Source of the DNA: an uncultured Oscillospiraceae bacterium
GTDB lineage: Bacteria > Bacillota > Clostridia > Oscillospirales > Ruminococcaceae
Direction of reading: 5' to 3'
Assembly: GCA_934488695.1 (NCBI GenBank)
Contig: CAKSSH010000002.1
Span: 7,117 to 71,116 of the forward strand
Length of the DNA: 64,000 nt
Shown here: one piece after another, positions 44,270 through 53,039 of the stretch
Layout: every line of letters starts with the position of its first letter
Position numbering within the stretch: position 1 is the first letter of the stretch
Translations under genes and position numbers: made by a program
The notes under the pieces: generated by a model
What the model was told of the DNA's origin: nothing
Databases searched by the model: none
The model's input: the letters and a program-made list of their open reading frames with translations, nothing else

Positions 44270-45232
44270 ATGATAGAATTTCAGAAACCCAAATTCACCT
44301 CCACAGACTTGGCAGCAGACGGGCGGTACGGTAAATTTGTCGTGGAGCCCCTTGAAAGAGGCTACGGCATTACACTGGGCAACAGCCTGAGACGGGTCCT
44401 TTTGTCCTCACTTCCCGGAGTTGCTGTTACGTCGGTTCGTATTGACGGAATACAGCATGAGTTTTCGACGATTCCCGGTGTAAAGGAGGACGTGACCGAG
44501 ATCGTTCTCAACATTAAGGGACTGACGCTCAATTACAGCGGAGAGGATGTCAAGGAGCTGACGATCAGCGCAAAGGGCGAAGGAGAGGTTACGGCAGCCA
44601 GTATTCAATCCGATGCGGAAATTGAAATTCTGGAGCCGGAAATGCATATTGCCACGCTGGGCCCCGATGCTGATTTGAATATGCACCTGACCCTGGAAAA
44701 GGGTCGGGGCTATGTCTCTGCCGAAAGAAATAAGGAGATCATGAGCGAGCGCGGCGAAAGCCTCATCGGAGTTATTCCGGTGGACAGTATTTACAGTCCG
44801 GTGCTCAAGGTCAATTATACCGTCGAAAACACCCGTGTCGGACAGATTACCGATTACGATAAGCTGACGCTGGAGGTTTGGACCGACGGGACCATTTCCG
44901 CAAAGGAAGCAGTTTCTCTTGCTGCCAAGGTTCTCAATGACCATCTCACCCTGTTTGTCGACCTTTCCGAAGAGGCCGCCAACACCGAAATTATGGTTGA
45001 GAAGGATGATAAGAGCCACGAGAAGATCCTGGAGATGACTATTGAGGAGCTTGACCTTTCGGTGCGTTCTTTCAACTGCCTCAAGAGAGCCGGAATTAAC
45101 ACGGTGGAGGATCTGACTAACAAGACCGAGGAAGAAATGATGAAAGTTCGTAACCTCGGCAAGAAATCGCTTGAAGAGGTCATCAATAAGCTTCATTCGC
45201 TGGGCTATGACCTTAACCAGGAGATGGATTGA
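44270..45232 (+). CDS. rpoA: RNA polymerase alpha subunit
   Basis: 320 aa. N-terminal assembly domain ([21 protein letters not shown]) and C-terminal DNA/activator-binding domain ([22 protein letters not shown]). Standard position between rpsD and rplQ. Confidence 0.98.
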   Translation: MIEFQKPKFTSTDLAADGRYGKFVVEPLERGYGITLGNSLRRVLLSSLPGVAVTSVRIDGIQHEFSTIPGVKEDVTEIVLNIKGLTLNYSGEDVKELTISAKGEGEVTAASIQSDAEIEILEPEMHIATLGPDADLNMHLTLEKGRGYVSAERNKEIMSERGESLIGVIPVDSIYSPVLKVNYTVENTRVGQITDYDKLTLEVWTDGTISAKEAVSLAAKVLNDHLTLFVDLSEEAANTEIMVEKDDKSHEKILEMTIEELDLSVRSFNCLKRAGINTVEDLTNKTEEEMMKVRNLGKKSLEEVINKLHSLGYDLNQEMD

Positions 45233-45296
45233 TTTAAACTTTAACAAAACGCCGTTCCGCACCGTTACGGTGCGGAGGATAAAGGAGTGAATTTTC

Positions 45297-45638
45297 ATGC
45301 CGGGTTCCAGAAAGCTTGGAAGAGCAACCAGCCATAGAAAGGCTATGCTCAGAGCAATGGTGACCTATCTGCTCGAGAACGGTAAGATTGAAACCACCGT
45401 TACCCGTGCAAAAGAGGTCGGCGCCATGACCGAAAAAATGATTACCGTGGCAAAAGCAAACAATCTTGCCGCAAAACGTCAGGTCATGAGCTTTGTCACC
45501 AAAGAAGCAGTGACCAAAAAGCTGTTTGACGAAATTGCCCCGAAGTATGCCGAGCGCAACGGCGGCTATACCAGAATTATTAAGGTTGGCCCCCGCCGCG
45601 GCGACGCTGCCGAGATGGCGATCATTGAGCTTGTCTGA
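45297..45638 (+). CDS. rplQ: Ribosomal protein L17
   Basis: 113 aa. [21 protein letters not shown] start. Last gene of the superoperon. Confidence 0.97.
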   Translation: MPGSRKLGRATSHRKAMLRAMVTYLLENGKIETTVTRAKEVGAMTEKMITVAKANNLAAKRQVMSFVTKEAVTKKLFDEIAPKYAERNGGYTRIIKVGPRRGDAAEMAIIELV

Positions 45639-45676
45639 CAAAAGGATGTCCCGCTGAGGACGCGCTTTTACCTGCA

Positions 45677-45720
45677 AGCGCCCGACGCACCAATAGGTGC
45701 GCCGGGCGCTGTCTTTTTTT
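45677..45720 (+). terminator. Terminator of the S10-spc-alpha superoperon
   Basis: 15-bp stem with one mismatch (45677-45691 with 45696-45710), loop AATA, T7. The next ~215 bases hold only the apbE promoter. Confidence 0.88.
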
Positions 45721-45856
45721 GTATCAAAACCGCGTGTTTTGGTCTGCTTTACCCCGCTGTTTGAGTAAAAAAAGGAGCGTTTGGTGCGAAAAAGGCAGGC
45801 TGGCAGAAAAGGGGCTGTTTGTGAAAAAACAAACGATTGATTCCGGGTGAAAATGC

Positions 45857-45885
45857 TTGAAAAAAAAGAAAAAATACGGTATAAT
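45857..45885 (+). promoter_or_regulatory. Promoter of apbE-rnf
   Basis: TTGAAA (45857-45862), 17 bp A-rich spacer, TATAAT (45880-45885). It probably serves the whole chain to rnfB, where genes overlap or nearly touch. Confidence 0.8.
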
Positions 45886-45935
45886 GAAAGAAAATTTCCC
45901 CGAAAATAAAGGTTTTTTGAAAAAAAGGAGATTTT

Positions 45936-46991
45936 ATGGCTCGAAGAATGCGCTCCGGGGGACAGGGCGCGCGTTGGCTGCTTTTAAGCCTGTGCGTGCT
46001 TTTATTATTGTCCGGGTGCGGACAGAAAAAAGCGGCCTTTTCGGCACGGGATTTTGTGATGGATACGCTGCTGACCCAGCAGCTTTACGGCGCGGATCAA
46101 GAAAGCGCCGAGGCAGCGGCATGTGCGGTCGTTGCGGCACTAAAGGAACAGGAAAATCGGCTTTCGGCCTTTTCGGATAAATCCGAAATCGGGCAAATAA
46201 ACCGCGCACAGGGGGAGCCGGTCGTCGTTTCCCGGGAGACCTTCGCACTGATTCAGCGTGCGCTTACCTATTCGCTGGAAAGCGCGGGCTGTTTTGATGT
46301 AACGGTGTATCCGCTCAGCCGTTTGTGGAAACAGACGCTGAGCGACGGTGTTTTACCTTCTGAAGCAGCCGTGAAAAAAGCGCGGGAGCAGGTGGATTTT
46401 CGGGCAGTGCGCTTGGATGAATCGAAAAAAACCGTGACGCTGCCGGCGGGAGCCGGGCTGGACCTCGGTGCGGTTGCCAAGGGCGCAGCGCTGGAAAGTG
46501 CGCAGGCATGCTACAAAGAAGCCGGCGTAAACGGTGCGATTTGTTCTTTGGGCGGCAGCGCCATGCTGGTGATGGGGCAAAAGCCGGACGGAAGCGCTTT
46601 TCGGATTGGCGTGCGCAATCCTTTTTCACAAGACAGCACCGACTTTTTTGCTGTGTTGCAGGTGCGCGATCGTGTCCTCTCCACCTCGGGGACGTATGAG
46701 CGCTGTCGAGAGATAGACGGGTATTTGGTCCACCATGTTTTGGATCTGTCTACCGGGAAACCGGCCGAGAGCGATCTTGCTTCGGTGACGGTTTTAGGAC
46801 AGGACGGGGCGGCGTGCGACTTTTTGTCGACTCGCTTGTTTTTGGCAGGCTTTTCCGAGGCAAAAGAGCTTGTCAAGCAGCAGGGCCTTTCGGCGGTGCT
46901 GGTTTCGCAGGATCGCCGCGTCTTTGTAACCGAGGATCTTGCCCCGGATTTTTCTCTGATCGATAAAACGTTTGAAAGGATTGAGAGCTGA
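45936..46991 (+). CDS. apbE: FAD:protein FMN transferase, lipoprotein
   Basis: 351 aa. Lipoprotein signal with lipobox LLSGC (Cys near 27), so it acts outside the cytoplasmic membrane. ApbE motifs: FVMDTLLTQQLYG, AGLDLGAVAKGAALESA, CSLGGSAMLVMG. It attaches FMN through phosphoester bonds to Thr/Ser; the targets are surely RnfD and RnfG downstream. AAGGAG before the ATG. The stop overlaps the next start (TGATG). Confidence 0.93.
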   Translation: MARRMRSGGQGARWLLLSLCVLLLLSGCGQKKAAFSARDFVMDTLLTQQLYGADQESAEAAACAVVAALKEQENRLSAFSDKSEIGQINRAQGEPVVVSRETFALIQRALTYSLESAGCFDVTVYPLSRLWKQTLSDGVLPSEAAVKKAREQVDFRAVRLDESKKTVTLPAGAGLDLGAVAKGAALESAQACYKEAGVNGAICSLGGSAMLVMGQKPDGSAFRIGVRNPFSQDSTDFFAVLQVRDRVLSTSGTYERCREIDGYLVHHVLDLSTGKPAESDLASVTVLGQDGAACDFLSTRLFLAGFSEAKELVKQQGLSAVLVSQDRRVFVTEDLAPDFSLIDKTFERIES

Positions 46992-47374
46992 TGCGCCGCA
47001 GGCTTGTTTCTCCGGCTTTTGCCGTGGTCTGCTTGCTGCTTGCCGCCGGTTGCCTTTTGGCTATTTTTCTTCAGCAGCGGCAAAAAGAAGCGCAAATCCT
47101 TGAAATATATCAGCAGAACAAACCCGTTGCCGTGTTGGCGCTGTCGCAGGATACGGAGTATTCTCTGCCAGAGGTCGGCATGAAAATTACCGTGCGAAAT
47201 CGGGCGGCCTATATTTCCGAGAGCAGCTGCCCCTGCAAGACCTGTCAGCGGTTCGGAAAATTGAGCCGCGCCGGGCAAACGGCGGTGTGCTTGCCGTCGC
47301 GCATTTGTTTGATCGTCAAGGGCAATAGCGATGTGGACGCGGTGCTTTGCGCCGGAGCGGGGGAAAGAAAATGA
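46991..47374 (+). CDS. NusG-domain-II-like anchored protein
   Basis: 127 aa. N-terminal membrane anchor (~9-29), then a small beta domain with ESSCPCKTCQRFGKLSRAGQ, which carries three conserved Cys, and AVCLPSRICLIVKG. Proteins of this type recur next to ApbE and Rnf genes in Clostridia; their role is unproven, perhaps in flavinylation or redox. Overlaps both neighbours. Confidence 0.8.
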   Translation: MRRRLVSPAFAVVCLLLAAGCLLAIFLQQRQKEAQILEIYQQNKPVAVLALSQDTEYSLPEVGMKITVRNRAAYISESSCPCKTCQRFGKLSRAGQTAVCLPSRICLIVKGNSDVDAVLCAGAGERK

Positions 47375-47895
47375 AAAAGATGTCAACCGCTGCTGTGGCA
47401 CAGCTGGGACTGCTCGGAGCGTTGTGCATGACGCTTTCGTTTTTGGAAACGCTGCTGCCGCCGCTGCCGTTTTTGCCGCCGGGCTTTAAATTGGGTCTTG
47501 CCAATATTGCCGTGATGTATGCGCTTCTGTGCGGCGGATTGGGTTGGGGACTTTGTCTTTGCGCGTTGAAGGCGCTGTTTACCTTAGGGATGAGCGGTGG
47601 ACTTGCGTTTCTGCTCAGTCTCGCCGGCTCGCTTTTGTCGGTGCTGGTGATGGCCGGGCTCATGCGGCTTTTCGGTCTTCGGATCTCTTATGCCGCGCTG
47701 AGCGTGTCCGGCGCATTATGTCATAATGCGGCACAGCTTTTTGTGGTGACGCTGATTGCCGATTCGCCGGGTATTTTCTATTACGCGCCGGTGTTGGTGC
47801 TGGCCGCACTTTTGTGCGGTTGCGCGACTGCCGCATTGGTACGTCTATTGATGCCTTATTATCGAAAATATACCGCACTTTTTTCGAGAGGATGA
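47371..47895 (+). CDS. Gx transporter family protein
   Basis: 174 aa, five or six membrane helices with Gly/Leu-rich character and LGLANIAVMYALLCGG. Annotated in databases as Gx transporter or heptaprenyl diphosphate synthase component I; its frequent neighbourhood with ApbE/Rnf suggests import of flavin or precursor. ATGA overlap at the start. Confidence 0.78.
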   Translation: MKKMSTAAVAQLGLLGALCMTLSFLETLLPPLPFLPPGFKLGLANIAVMYALLCGGLGWGLCLCALKALFTLGMSGGLAFLLSLAGSLLSVLVMAGLMRLFGLRISYAALSVSGALCHNAAQLFVVTLIADSPGIFYYAPVLVLAALLCGCATAALVRLLMPYYRKYTALFSRG

Positions 47896-49190
47896 TTTTG
47901 TTGAGTATTTCACTTCGGACCGTCAAGGTCGCCCATCACAAGGACACTGCCGAGCTGCCGACTCGTGTGATGCCGACCCCGCAAAAACTTTTGCTGCCGA
48001 TGTTGCAGCATATCGGCCGTCCTTGTACGCCTTCCGTGAAGGTGGGGGACGTTGTTTTAAAGGGTCAAGTGATCGGCGACAGTGAAGAGTTTATGTCGGC
48101 GCCGATTCATGCACCCACCTCCGGAAAGGTGACGGCTGTGCGCGATGTGCTGACTGCCGGCGGCAGTTATGCACCGGCGGTGGAAATCACCGCAGACGGG
48201 GAGGATCGTGCAATTGAAACGGCGCCGATTGAGGTGCACGACCGGCAGGAGCTGATTGCGGCAACGCGACGGCTCGGTTTGGTGGGACTCGGCGGAGCAG
48301 GTTTTCCGACCAGTATTAAATTTGCACCCAAAAATCCGGAGGCGTTGGATACGCTGATTATCAATGCAACCGAATGTGAGCCGTTTATCACCTCGGATTA
48401 TCGGGAAATGATGGAAAACGGCGAGGAGATTGCCGACGGAATTGAGCAGATGGTTCAATGGATGGGTCTTTCGCGCGCTATCATAGGGATTGAAAACAAT
48501 AAGCCGGCCGCGGTTGAAAAAATGCGTGCGTTGGCACGGGGCCGCTATGAGGTCAAATGCTTGCCCTCCTCCTATCCGCAAGGGGCCGAAAAGGTGATTA
48601 TTTATCATTGCACCGGTCGTAGGGTGCTGGAGGGACAGCTGCCGGCAGATCAAGGCGTTCTGGTTCTCAATGTTACCTCGCTGGGAAATTTAATGCGGGG
48701 CCTGCGCACCGGTATGCCGCTGACCCACCGACGGGTGACCGTCAGCGGGGACTGCGTGGCGGAGCCGGCAAATGTGCTGGCACCGATTGGCACGTCGATT
48801 CGTGAGCTGATTGATTTTTGCGGCGGAAAAGTCGGCCATCCGGCAAAGCTGCTGATGGGCGGCCCGATGATGGGTATTTCGGTATACAGCGATACGCTGT
48901 CTATTGTTAAAAATAACAATGCCATTTTGCTGTTGTCTGAAAAGCTGGGATTGTCGCCGGAGCCGTCTCCTTGTATTCGGTGCGGCCGGTGTATACGGGC
49001 TTGTCCTCTGTCGCTTATGCCGACGGTTTTTGAGCATGCGTGGGAGCAGCAGGACTTTTCTTTGCTGGAGCAGCAGAAGGTCCAGCTCTGTATGGAGTGC
49101 GGCTGCTGTGCTTATGTCTGCCCGGCAAATCGCCCGCTGGTACAGGTCAATCGTCTTGCAAAACAGGCGCTGCGCGCCCGAAAAAAATAA
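47892..49190 (+). CDS. rnfC: Rnf complex subunit RnfC
   Basis: 432 aa from the ATG at 47892, which overlaps the upstream stop (ATGA). A TTG at 47901 has the better ribosome-binding-site distance (GAGAGG, 9 nt). Seen: biotin-like lipoyl fold (PIHAPTSGKVTAV), the FMN/NADH site LVGLGGAGFPTSIKF, and two [4Fe-4S] motifs, CIRCGRCIRACP and CMECGCCAYVCP. Docks NAD and passes electrons to the membrane subunits. Confidence 0.95.
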   Translation: MILLSISLRTVKVAHHKDTAELPTRVMPTPQKLLLPMLQHIGRPCTPSVKVGDVVLKGQVIGDSEEFMSAPIHAPTSGKVTAVRDVLTAGGSYAPAVEITADGEDRAIETAPIEVHDRQELIAATRRLGLVGLGGAGFPTSIKFAPKNPEALDTLIINATECEPFITSDYREMMENGEEIADGIEQMVQWMGLSRAIIGIENNKPAAVEKMRALARGRYEVKCLPSSYPQGAEKVIIYHCTGRRVLEGQLPADQGVLVLNVTSLGNLMRGLRTGMPLTHRRVTVSGDCVAEPANVLAPIGTSIRELIDFCGGKVGHPAKLLMGGPMMGISVYSDTLSIVKNNNAILLLSEKLGLSPEPSPCIRCGRCIRACPLSLMPTVFEHAWEQQDFSLLEQQKVQLCMECGCCAYVCPANRPLVQVNRLAKQALRARKK

Positions 49191-49208
49191 ACGGTTGGGA
49201 GAAAAGAC

Positions 49209-50156
49209 ATGGAAAAGTTTGTGATTTCTTCATCCCCGCACTTTAAAAGCGGAAACCGGACCGCCGGCATTATGCTGGCTGTTATCGGCGCCCTGCTGCC
49301 GTCGGCGATTGCGGGCTGCATTTATTTCGGCCTGCCGGCCGTGGGGGTGATTGTTGTCGGAATCGCTTCGGCGGTGATCGCCGAGGCTGTGACCCAGAAG
49401 CTTATGCGTCAGCCGGTTACGGTGTCGGATTTTTCTGCGGTGTTGACCGGACTGCTTTTGGCATTGAATCTGCCGTCTACCACGCCGCTGTGGATTGTTG
49501 CGCTGGGCAGTGTGCTGTCTATTGTGGTTGCCAAACAGATGTTTGGCGGGCTGGGGTGCAACTTTGTCAATCCGGCGCTACTGGGGCGCATTGTCGTGAC
49601 CCTTTGCTTTACCGAGGCAACCTCACGATTTTTAGAGCCGTTTGCGCCGGTGGACGCGGTGTCCGGAGCAACGCTGCTTAATTCCATTCAGTCCGGCGGA
49701 AAGCTGCCCGGTCTTTGGCAGGTTTTTATCGGAAACCATGCCGGCTGTATCGGGGAGACCTGCTCGGCGGCACTTATTTTGGGCGGCATTGTGCTGATTG
49801 CGTTGCGAATCATCAGTCCGATTATTCCGATTTCTTATATTGCGACCACCTATGCCATGACAGCTCTTTTCGGACATAGTCCGCTGTACAGTGTCTTGTC
49901 GGGCGGATTGCTCATCGGCGCTGTTTTTATGGCGACAGATTATGTCACAAGTCCGTTGACGGCGCGCGGAAAGCTGATTTTCGGTATCGGCTGCGGATTG
50001 ATTACGGCTGTTATCCGAATCTGGGGCTCCAACGCCGAGGGTGTTTCTTATGCCATTGTGTTTATGAATGTGCTGACGCCGCTGATCGACCGTGCAACCA
50101 TGCGTCGCAGCCCGTTTGCTTCTTCAAAAAAGAAACGGGAGGTGCAGGGGGCGTGA
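49209..50156 (+). CDS. rnfD: Rnf complex subunit RnfD
   Basis: 315 aa, about nine helices. VDAVSGATLLN contains the Thr that receives covalent FMN from ApbE. Part of the ion-translocating core. GGGAG upstream; stop overlaps rnfG (GTGA). Confidence 0.96.
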   Translation: MEKFVISSSPHFKSGNRTAGIMLAVIGALLPSAIAGCIYFGLPAVGVIVVGIASAVIAEAVTQKLMRQPVTVSDFSAVLTGLLLALNLPSTTPLWIVALGSVLSIVVAKQMFGGLGCNFVNPALLGRIVVTLCFTEATSRFLEPFAPVDAVSGATLLNSIQSGGKLPGLWQVFIGNHAGCIGETCSAALILGGIVLIALRIISPIIPISYIATTYAMTALFGHSPLYSVLSGGLLIGAVFMATDYVTSPLTARGKLIFGIGCGLITAVIRIWGSNAEGVSYAIVFMNVLTPLIDRATMRRSPFASSKKKREVQGA

Positions 50157-50692
50157 AACAGCTTTTGAAACCGATTGCGGTGCTGACGCTGATTGCCTTT
50201 GTTTGTACCGCGGCGCTTGCCGGGGTCAATCTTTTGACCCGCGACATTATCAGAATTTCCGAGGAAAAAGCTGCGCAGGCAGCTATGCATGAAATGCTGG
50301 AGGATCCAAAAGGGTTTGAAACGCTCTCAGTCAGCGAGGAGCTTTTGAAGCAGTATCATGTTCAATCGGTCTGCCGCGCTAAAAGCGGACTGGGCTATAT
50401 TGTACAGTCCTCTGCAAAGGGTTATGGCGGAGAAATGCGGCTGATGCTGTCTTTTTCGCCGACGGGAGAGGTGCTTTCGCTTCGGGTGCTTTCGCATGAG
50501 GAGACCAACGGCGTCGGGACACGCGCTGTTGAAAGCCGGGAATTTCTTGACCGTTTTTGCGGGAAAAACGCAGCGCAGGGCGGCGAGATTGCGGCAGTGG
50601 CCGGTGCAACCGTTTCTTCGACGGCGGTTGTGAATGCCGTTAACGGCGCCGCAAACTTCTTGATAGCCGCAGGCCTTGCGGCCGGGGAATAG
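50153..50692 (+). CDS. rnfG: Rnf complex subunit RnfG
   Basis: 179 aa. One N-terminal helix and an external FMN-binding domain; VAGATVSSTAV carries the flavinylated Thr. GTG start coupled to rnfD. Confidence 0.95.
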   Translation: MKQLLKPIAVLTLIAFVCTAALAGVNLLTRDIIRISEEKAAQAAMHEMLEDPKGFETLSVSEELLKQYHVQSVCRAKSGLGYIVQSSAKGYGGEMRLMLSFSPTGEVLSLRVLSHEETNGVGTRAVESREFLDRFCGKNAAQGGEIAAVAGATVSSTAVVNAVNGAANFLIAAGLAAGE

Positions 50693-50705
50693 GAGGGGAT
50701 ACGAT

Positions 50706-51398
50706 ATGAAAAACGAAAAATTGTCGGTTCTCCTAAACGGGATCCTTCGCCAAAATCCGGTGTTGGTTTTGGTGCTGGGCACCTGTCCGACGCTGGCGGT
50801 CACTACGCAGGCAAAAAATGCCATCGGTATGGGGCTTGCGACCATTTTTGTGCTGATTTGTTCCAATTTTGTTATTTCTTTGCTGCGTCGGCTGATTCCG
50901 GACACGGTCCGGATCCCCTGTTACATTGTGGTCATTTCCACCTTTGTAACGATTGTCGGCCTTATTATGCAGGCCTTTGTTCCGGCTATTTACAGTGCGT
51001 TGGGCGTCTTTTTGCCCTTGATTGTTGTGAACTGTATTATTCTCGGGCGCGCCGAGATGTTCGCCAGCAAAAACCCGCCGCTGCTTTCGGCCATTGACGG
51101 GCTTTCCATGGGTCTCGGCTTTACGCTGACCTTGTTCTTGATGGCTTCTACTCGTGAAATTCTGGGCTTTGGCACCTTTTTCGGGATGGATATTACCTGC
51201 GGCGTATTTCAGCCGTTATCAATCCTGACGCAGCCGGCCGGCGGATTCTTTGTGTTCGGTGTGCTGATGGCTTTGTCGATTCTGTTCCAGCAAAAACGCG
51301 GGAAAAAGGATATTAAAAGGTCGGTCGACTGCGCATCCTGCGGGCTCTGTGAGCAGGGGTGTGCCGGATGTTCCGGCAAAAAGGAGGCGGAGGCATGA
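50706..51398 (+). CDS. rnfE: Rnf complex subunit RnfE with Cys-rich tail
   Basis: 230 aa. Six-helix core paralogous to RnfA (NPVLVLVLGTCPTLAVTT...). Odd: after the last helix the tail has CASCGLCEQGCAGC (Cys at 209, 212, 215, 219, 222), resembling half a ferredoxin motif. AGGAGG upstream of 50706; the longer frame from 50676 overlaps rnfG. Confidence 0.94.
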   Translation: MKNEKLSVLLNGILRQNPVLVLVLGTCPTLAVTTQAKNAIGMGLATIFVLICSNFVISLLRRLIPDTVRIPCYIVVISTFVTIVGLIMQAFVPAIYSALGVFLPLIVVNCIILGRAEMFASKNPPLLSAIDGLSMGLGFTLTLFLMASTREILGFGTFFGMDITCGVFQPLSILTQPAGGFFVFGVLMALSILFQQKRGKKDIKRSVDCASCGLCEQGCAGCSGKKEAEA

Positions 51399-52027
51399 GG
51401 GCATTTTTGATTATTTTGTTCGGCGCGATTTTAACCGACAATGTAGTGCTGTCCAAATTCATGGGCATTTGCCCGTTTCTCGGCGTTTCCAATAAAACCG
51501 ACTCTGCCATCGGCATGGGTCTTGCGGTGACGGCGGTTATCACCATTTCCACGGCAGTCACCTATCCGCTGGCAACGTTGGTGCTGATTCCGAACGGCCT
51601 TTCGTTTTTAAATACAATTGTGTTTATTTTGGTGATTGCATCGTTTGTCCAAATGCTGGAAATGGTGTTGAAAAAGTTCTTGCCGGCGCTGTACGCGGCG
51701 CTGGGAATCTATCTGCCGTTAATTACCACCAACTGTGCCGTGCTGGGCATAACACTGCTGAATATTGAGAACTACGCTGGGATGAGCGAATACCCGTCGG
51801 CGTTGGTGAATGCGGTTGGTGCGGGGCTGGGGTTTTTGATGGCCATGGTGATTTTCTCGGGTGTACGTACCCGGCTCTGCAGTGAAAAAATTCCGAAATG
51901 CTTTCAAGGACTGCCTATTACGCTGGTGGCCGCTTCCATTGTGGCGGTTTCGTTTATGGGCTTTTCCGGTGTTATTGACGGCATTTTCGGCCAGTCGGCG
52001 GCTATGGCGCCTTTCTTTCTGAAGTAA
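51395..52027 (+). CDS. rnfA: Rnf complex subunit RnfA
   Basis: 210 aa, six helices. Opens with ILFGAILTDNVVLSKFMGIC, including the membrane Cys thought to hold the intramembrane iron site shared with RnfE. ATGA overlap with rnfE. Confidence 0.96.
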   Translation: MRAFLIILFGAILTDNVVLSKFMGICPFLGVSNKTDSAIGMGLAVTAVITISTAVTYPLATLVLIPNGLSFLNTIVFILVIASFVQMLEMVLKKFLPALYAALGIYLPLITTNCAVLGITLLNIENYAGMSEYPSALVNAVGAGLGFLMAMVIFSGVRTRLCSEKIPKCFQGLPITLVAASIVAVSFMGFSGVIDGIFGQSAAMAPFFLK

Positions 52028-52039
52028 GGAGAATGTGAT

Positions 52040-52828
52040 ATGAAGGATTTGTTATTACCGATTGCGGTGGTATCGGCGCTGGGGCTTTTGTTTGGCATTC
52101 TGTTAAGCTTTGTACAGAAAAAGCTGGCTGTCCCGGAGGATGAGCGAGTCGCAAAGATTCGTGAGGCGCTGCCGGGCGCCAATTGCGGCGGATGCGGATT
52201 TGCCTCCTGCGACAGCTATGCTCAGGCGGTGGTTCAGGATGGAGCGGCCGTCAACATTTGTCGGGTCGGCGGTGAAAAAGCGGCCGAAAAGATCGCGGCG
52301 GTCATGGGGGTGGACGCCGGCGAGCAGCGTCGCTTGCGCGCTTACGTGCGCTGCCGCGGATGTGCCGAAAGCCCACAGGACTTGCTGGATTATCGCGGGA
52401 TTCAAAGCTGTAAGGCGGTTTCCGCTTTTTACGGCGGCCGGCTCAACTGCACCTACGGCTGCACCGGGTATGGGGATTGCGTTGCAGCCTGCAGTTTTAA
52501 CGCGATTTCGGTGCAGAACGCCGTTGCGGTGGTGGATCCGTCGCGTTGCACCGGATGCCTTGCCTGCGTGGAGGCTTGCCCTAAGGGAATCATTGAGCCG
52601 ATTGAAGCAACACCCGGTTATATGGTTGCCTGTCGCAACCGGGAGCAGGGCAAGTACACCCGAGTGGAGTGTTCCCACGGTTGTATCGGTTGCAAAAAAT
52701 GCGAAAAGAATTGTCCGTCCGGCGCCGTGACGGTAGACGGATTTTTGGCGCGGATAGACCGTCAAAAATGCACCTTGTGCGGAAAGTGCGCGCAGGATTG
52801 TCCGGTCGGATGTATTCAATTTTGCTAA
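52040..52828 (+). CDS. rnfB: Rnf complex subunit RnfB (ferredoxin-type)
   Basis: 262 aa. N-terminal helix, Fe-S domain NCGGCGFASCDSYAQAV, then clusters CTYGCTGYGDCVAAC, CTGCLACVEACPKG, CIGCKKCEKNCPSG and CTLCGKCAQDCPVG. Accepts electrons from reduced ferredoxin. Last gene of the rnf chain. Confidence 0.96.
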   Translation: MKDLLLPIAVVSALGLLFGILLSFVQKKLAVPEDERVAKIREALPGANCGGCGFASCDSYAQAVVQDGAAVNICRVGGEKAAEKIAAVMGVDAGEQRRLRAYVRCRGCAESPQDLLDYRGIQSCKAVSAFYGGRLNCTYGCTGYGDCVAACSFNAISVQNAVAVVDPSRCTGCLACVEACPKGIIEPIEATPGYMVACRNREQGKYTRVECSHGCIGCKKCEKNCPSGAVTVDGFLARIDRQKCTLCGKCAQDCPVGCIQFC

Positions 52829-52835
52829 AGCTTAA

Positions 52836-52870
52836 GGCGGCGCCCCTATGGGGCGGCCGCCGTTTTTTTT
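52836..52870 (+). terminator. Terminator after rnfB
   Basis: GC stem with one bulge (GGCGGCGCCCC against GGGGCGGCCGCC), loop TAT, T8. Confidence 0.85.
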
Positions 52871-52947
52871 GAGATCCGGTTACCACCCCGCGCTGCGTGT
52901 CCGAATGATGGATGGGGCGGCCGCCGTTTTTTTGAGACCCGTTTACC
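52848..52947. repeat. Duplicated terminator half
   Basis: The right part of the rnfB terminator and its flank (52848-52884) recurs at 52912-52947 with few changes, T run included. The second copy lacks the left stem arm, so it is probably not a functional terminator. Confidence 0.75.
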
Positions 52948-52975
52948 GGAAATTCGGAAAAATGCGCAAATTTTC

Positions 52976-53004
52976 TTTACAAAACTCATTTAAATTGGTA
53001 TAAT
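52976..53004 (+). promoter_or_regulatory. Promoter of the hydroxyacyl/thiolase/GNAT cassette
   Basis: TTTACA (52976-52981), 17 bp, TATAAT (52999-53004), 36 bases before the first start. Confidence 0.82.
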
Positions 53005-53039
53005 GGAAAAAATACGGAAACCGAAACGGAGAGGATCAA

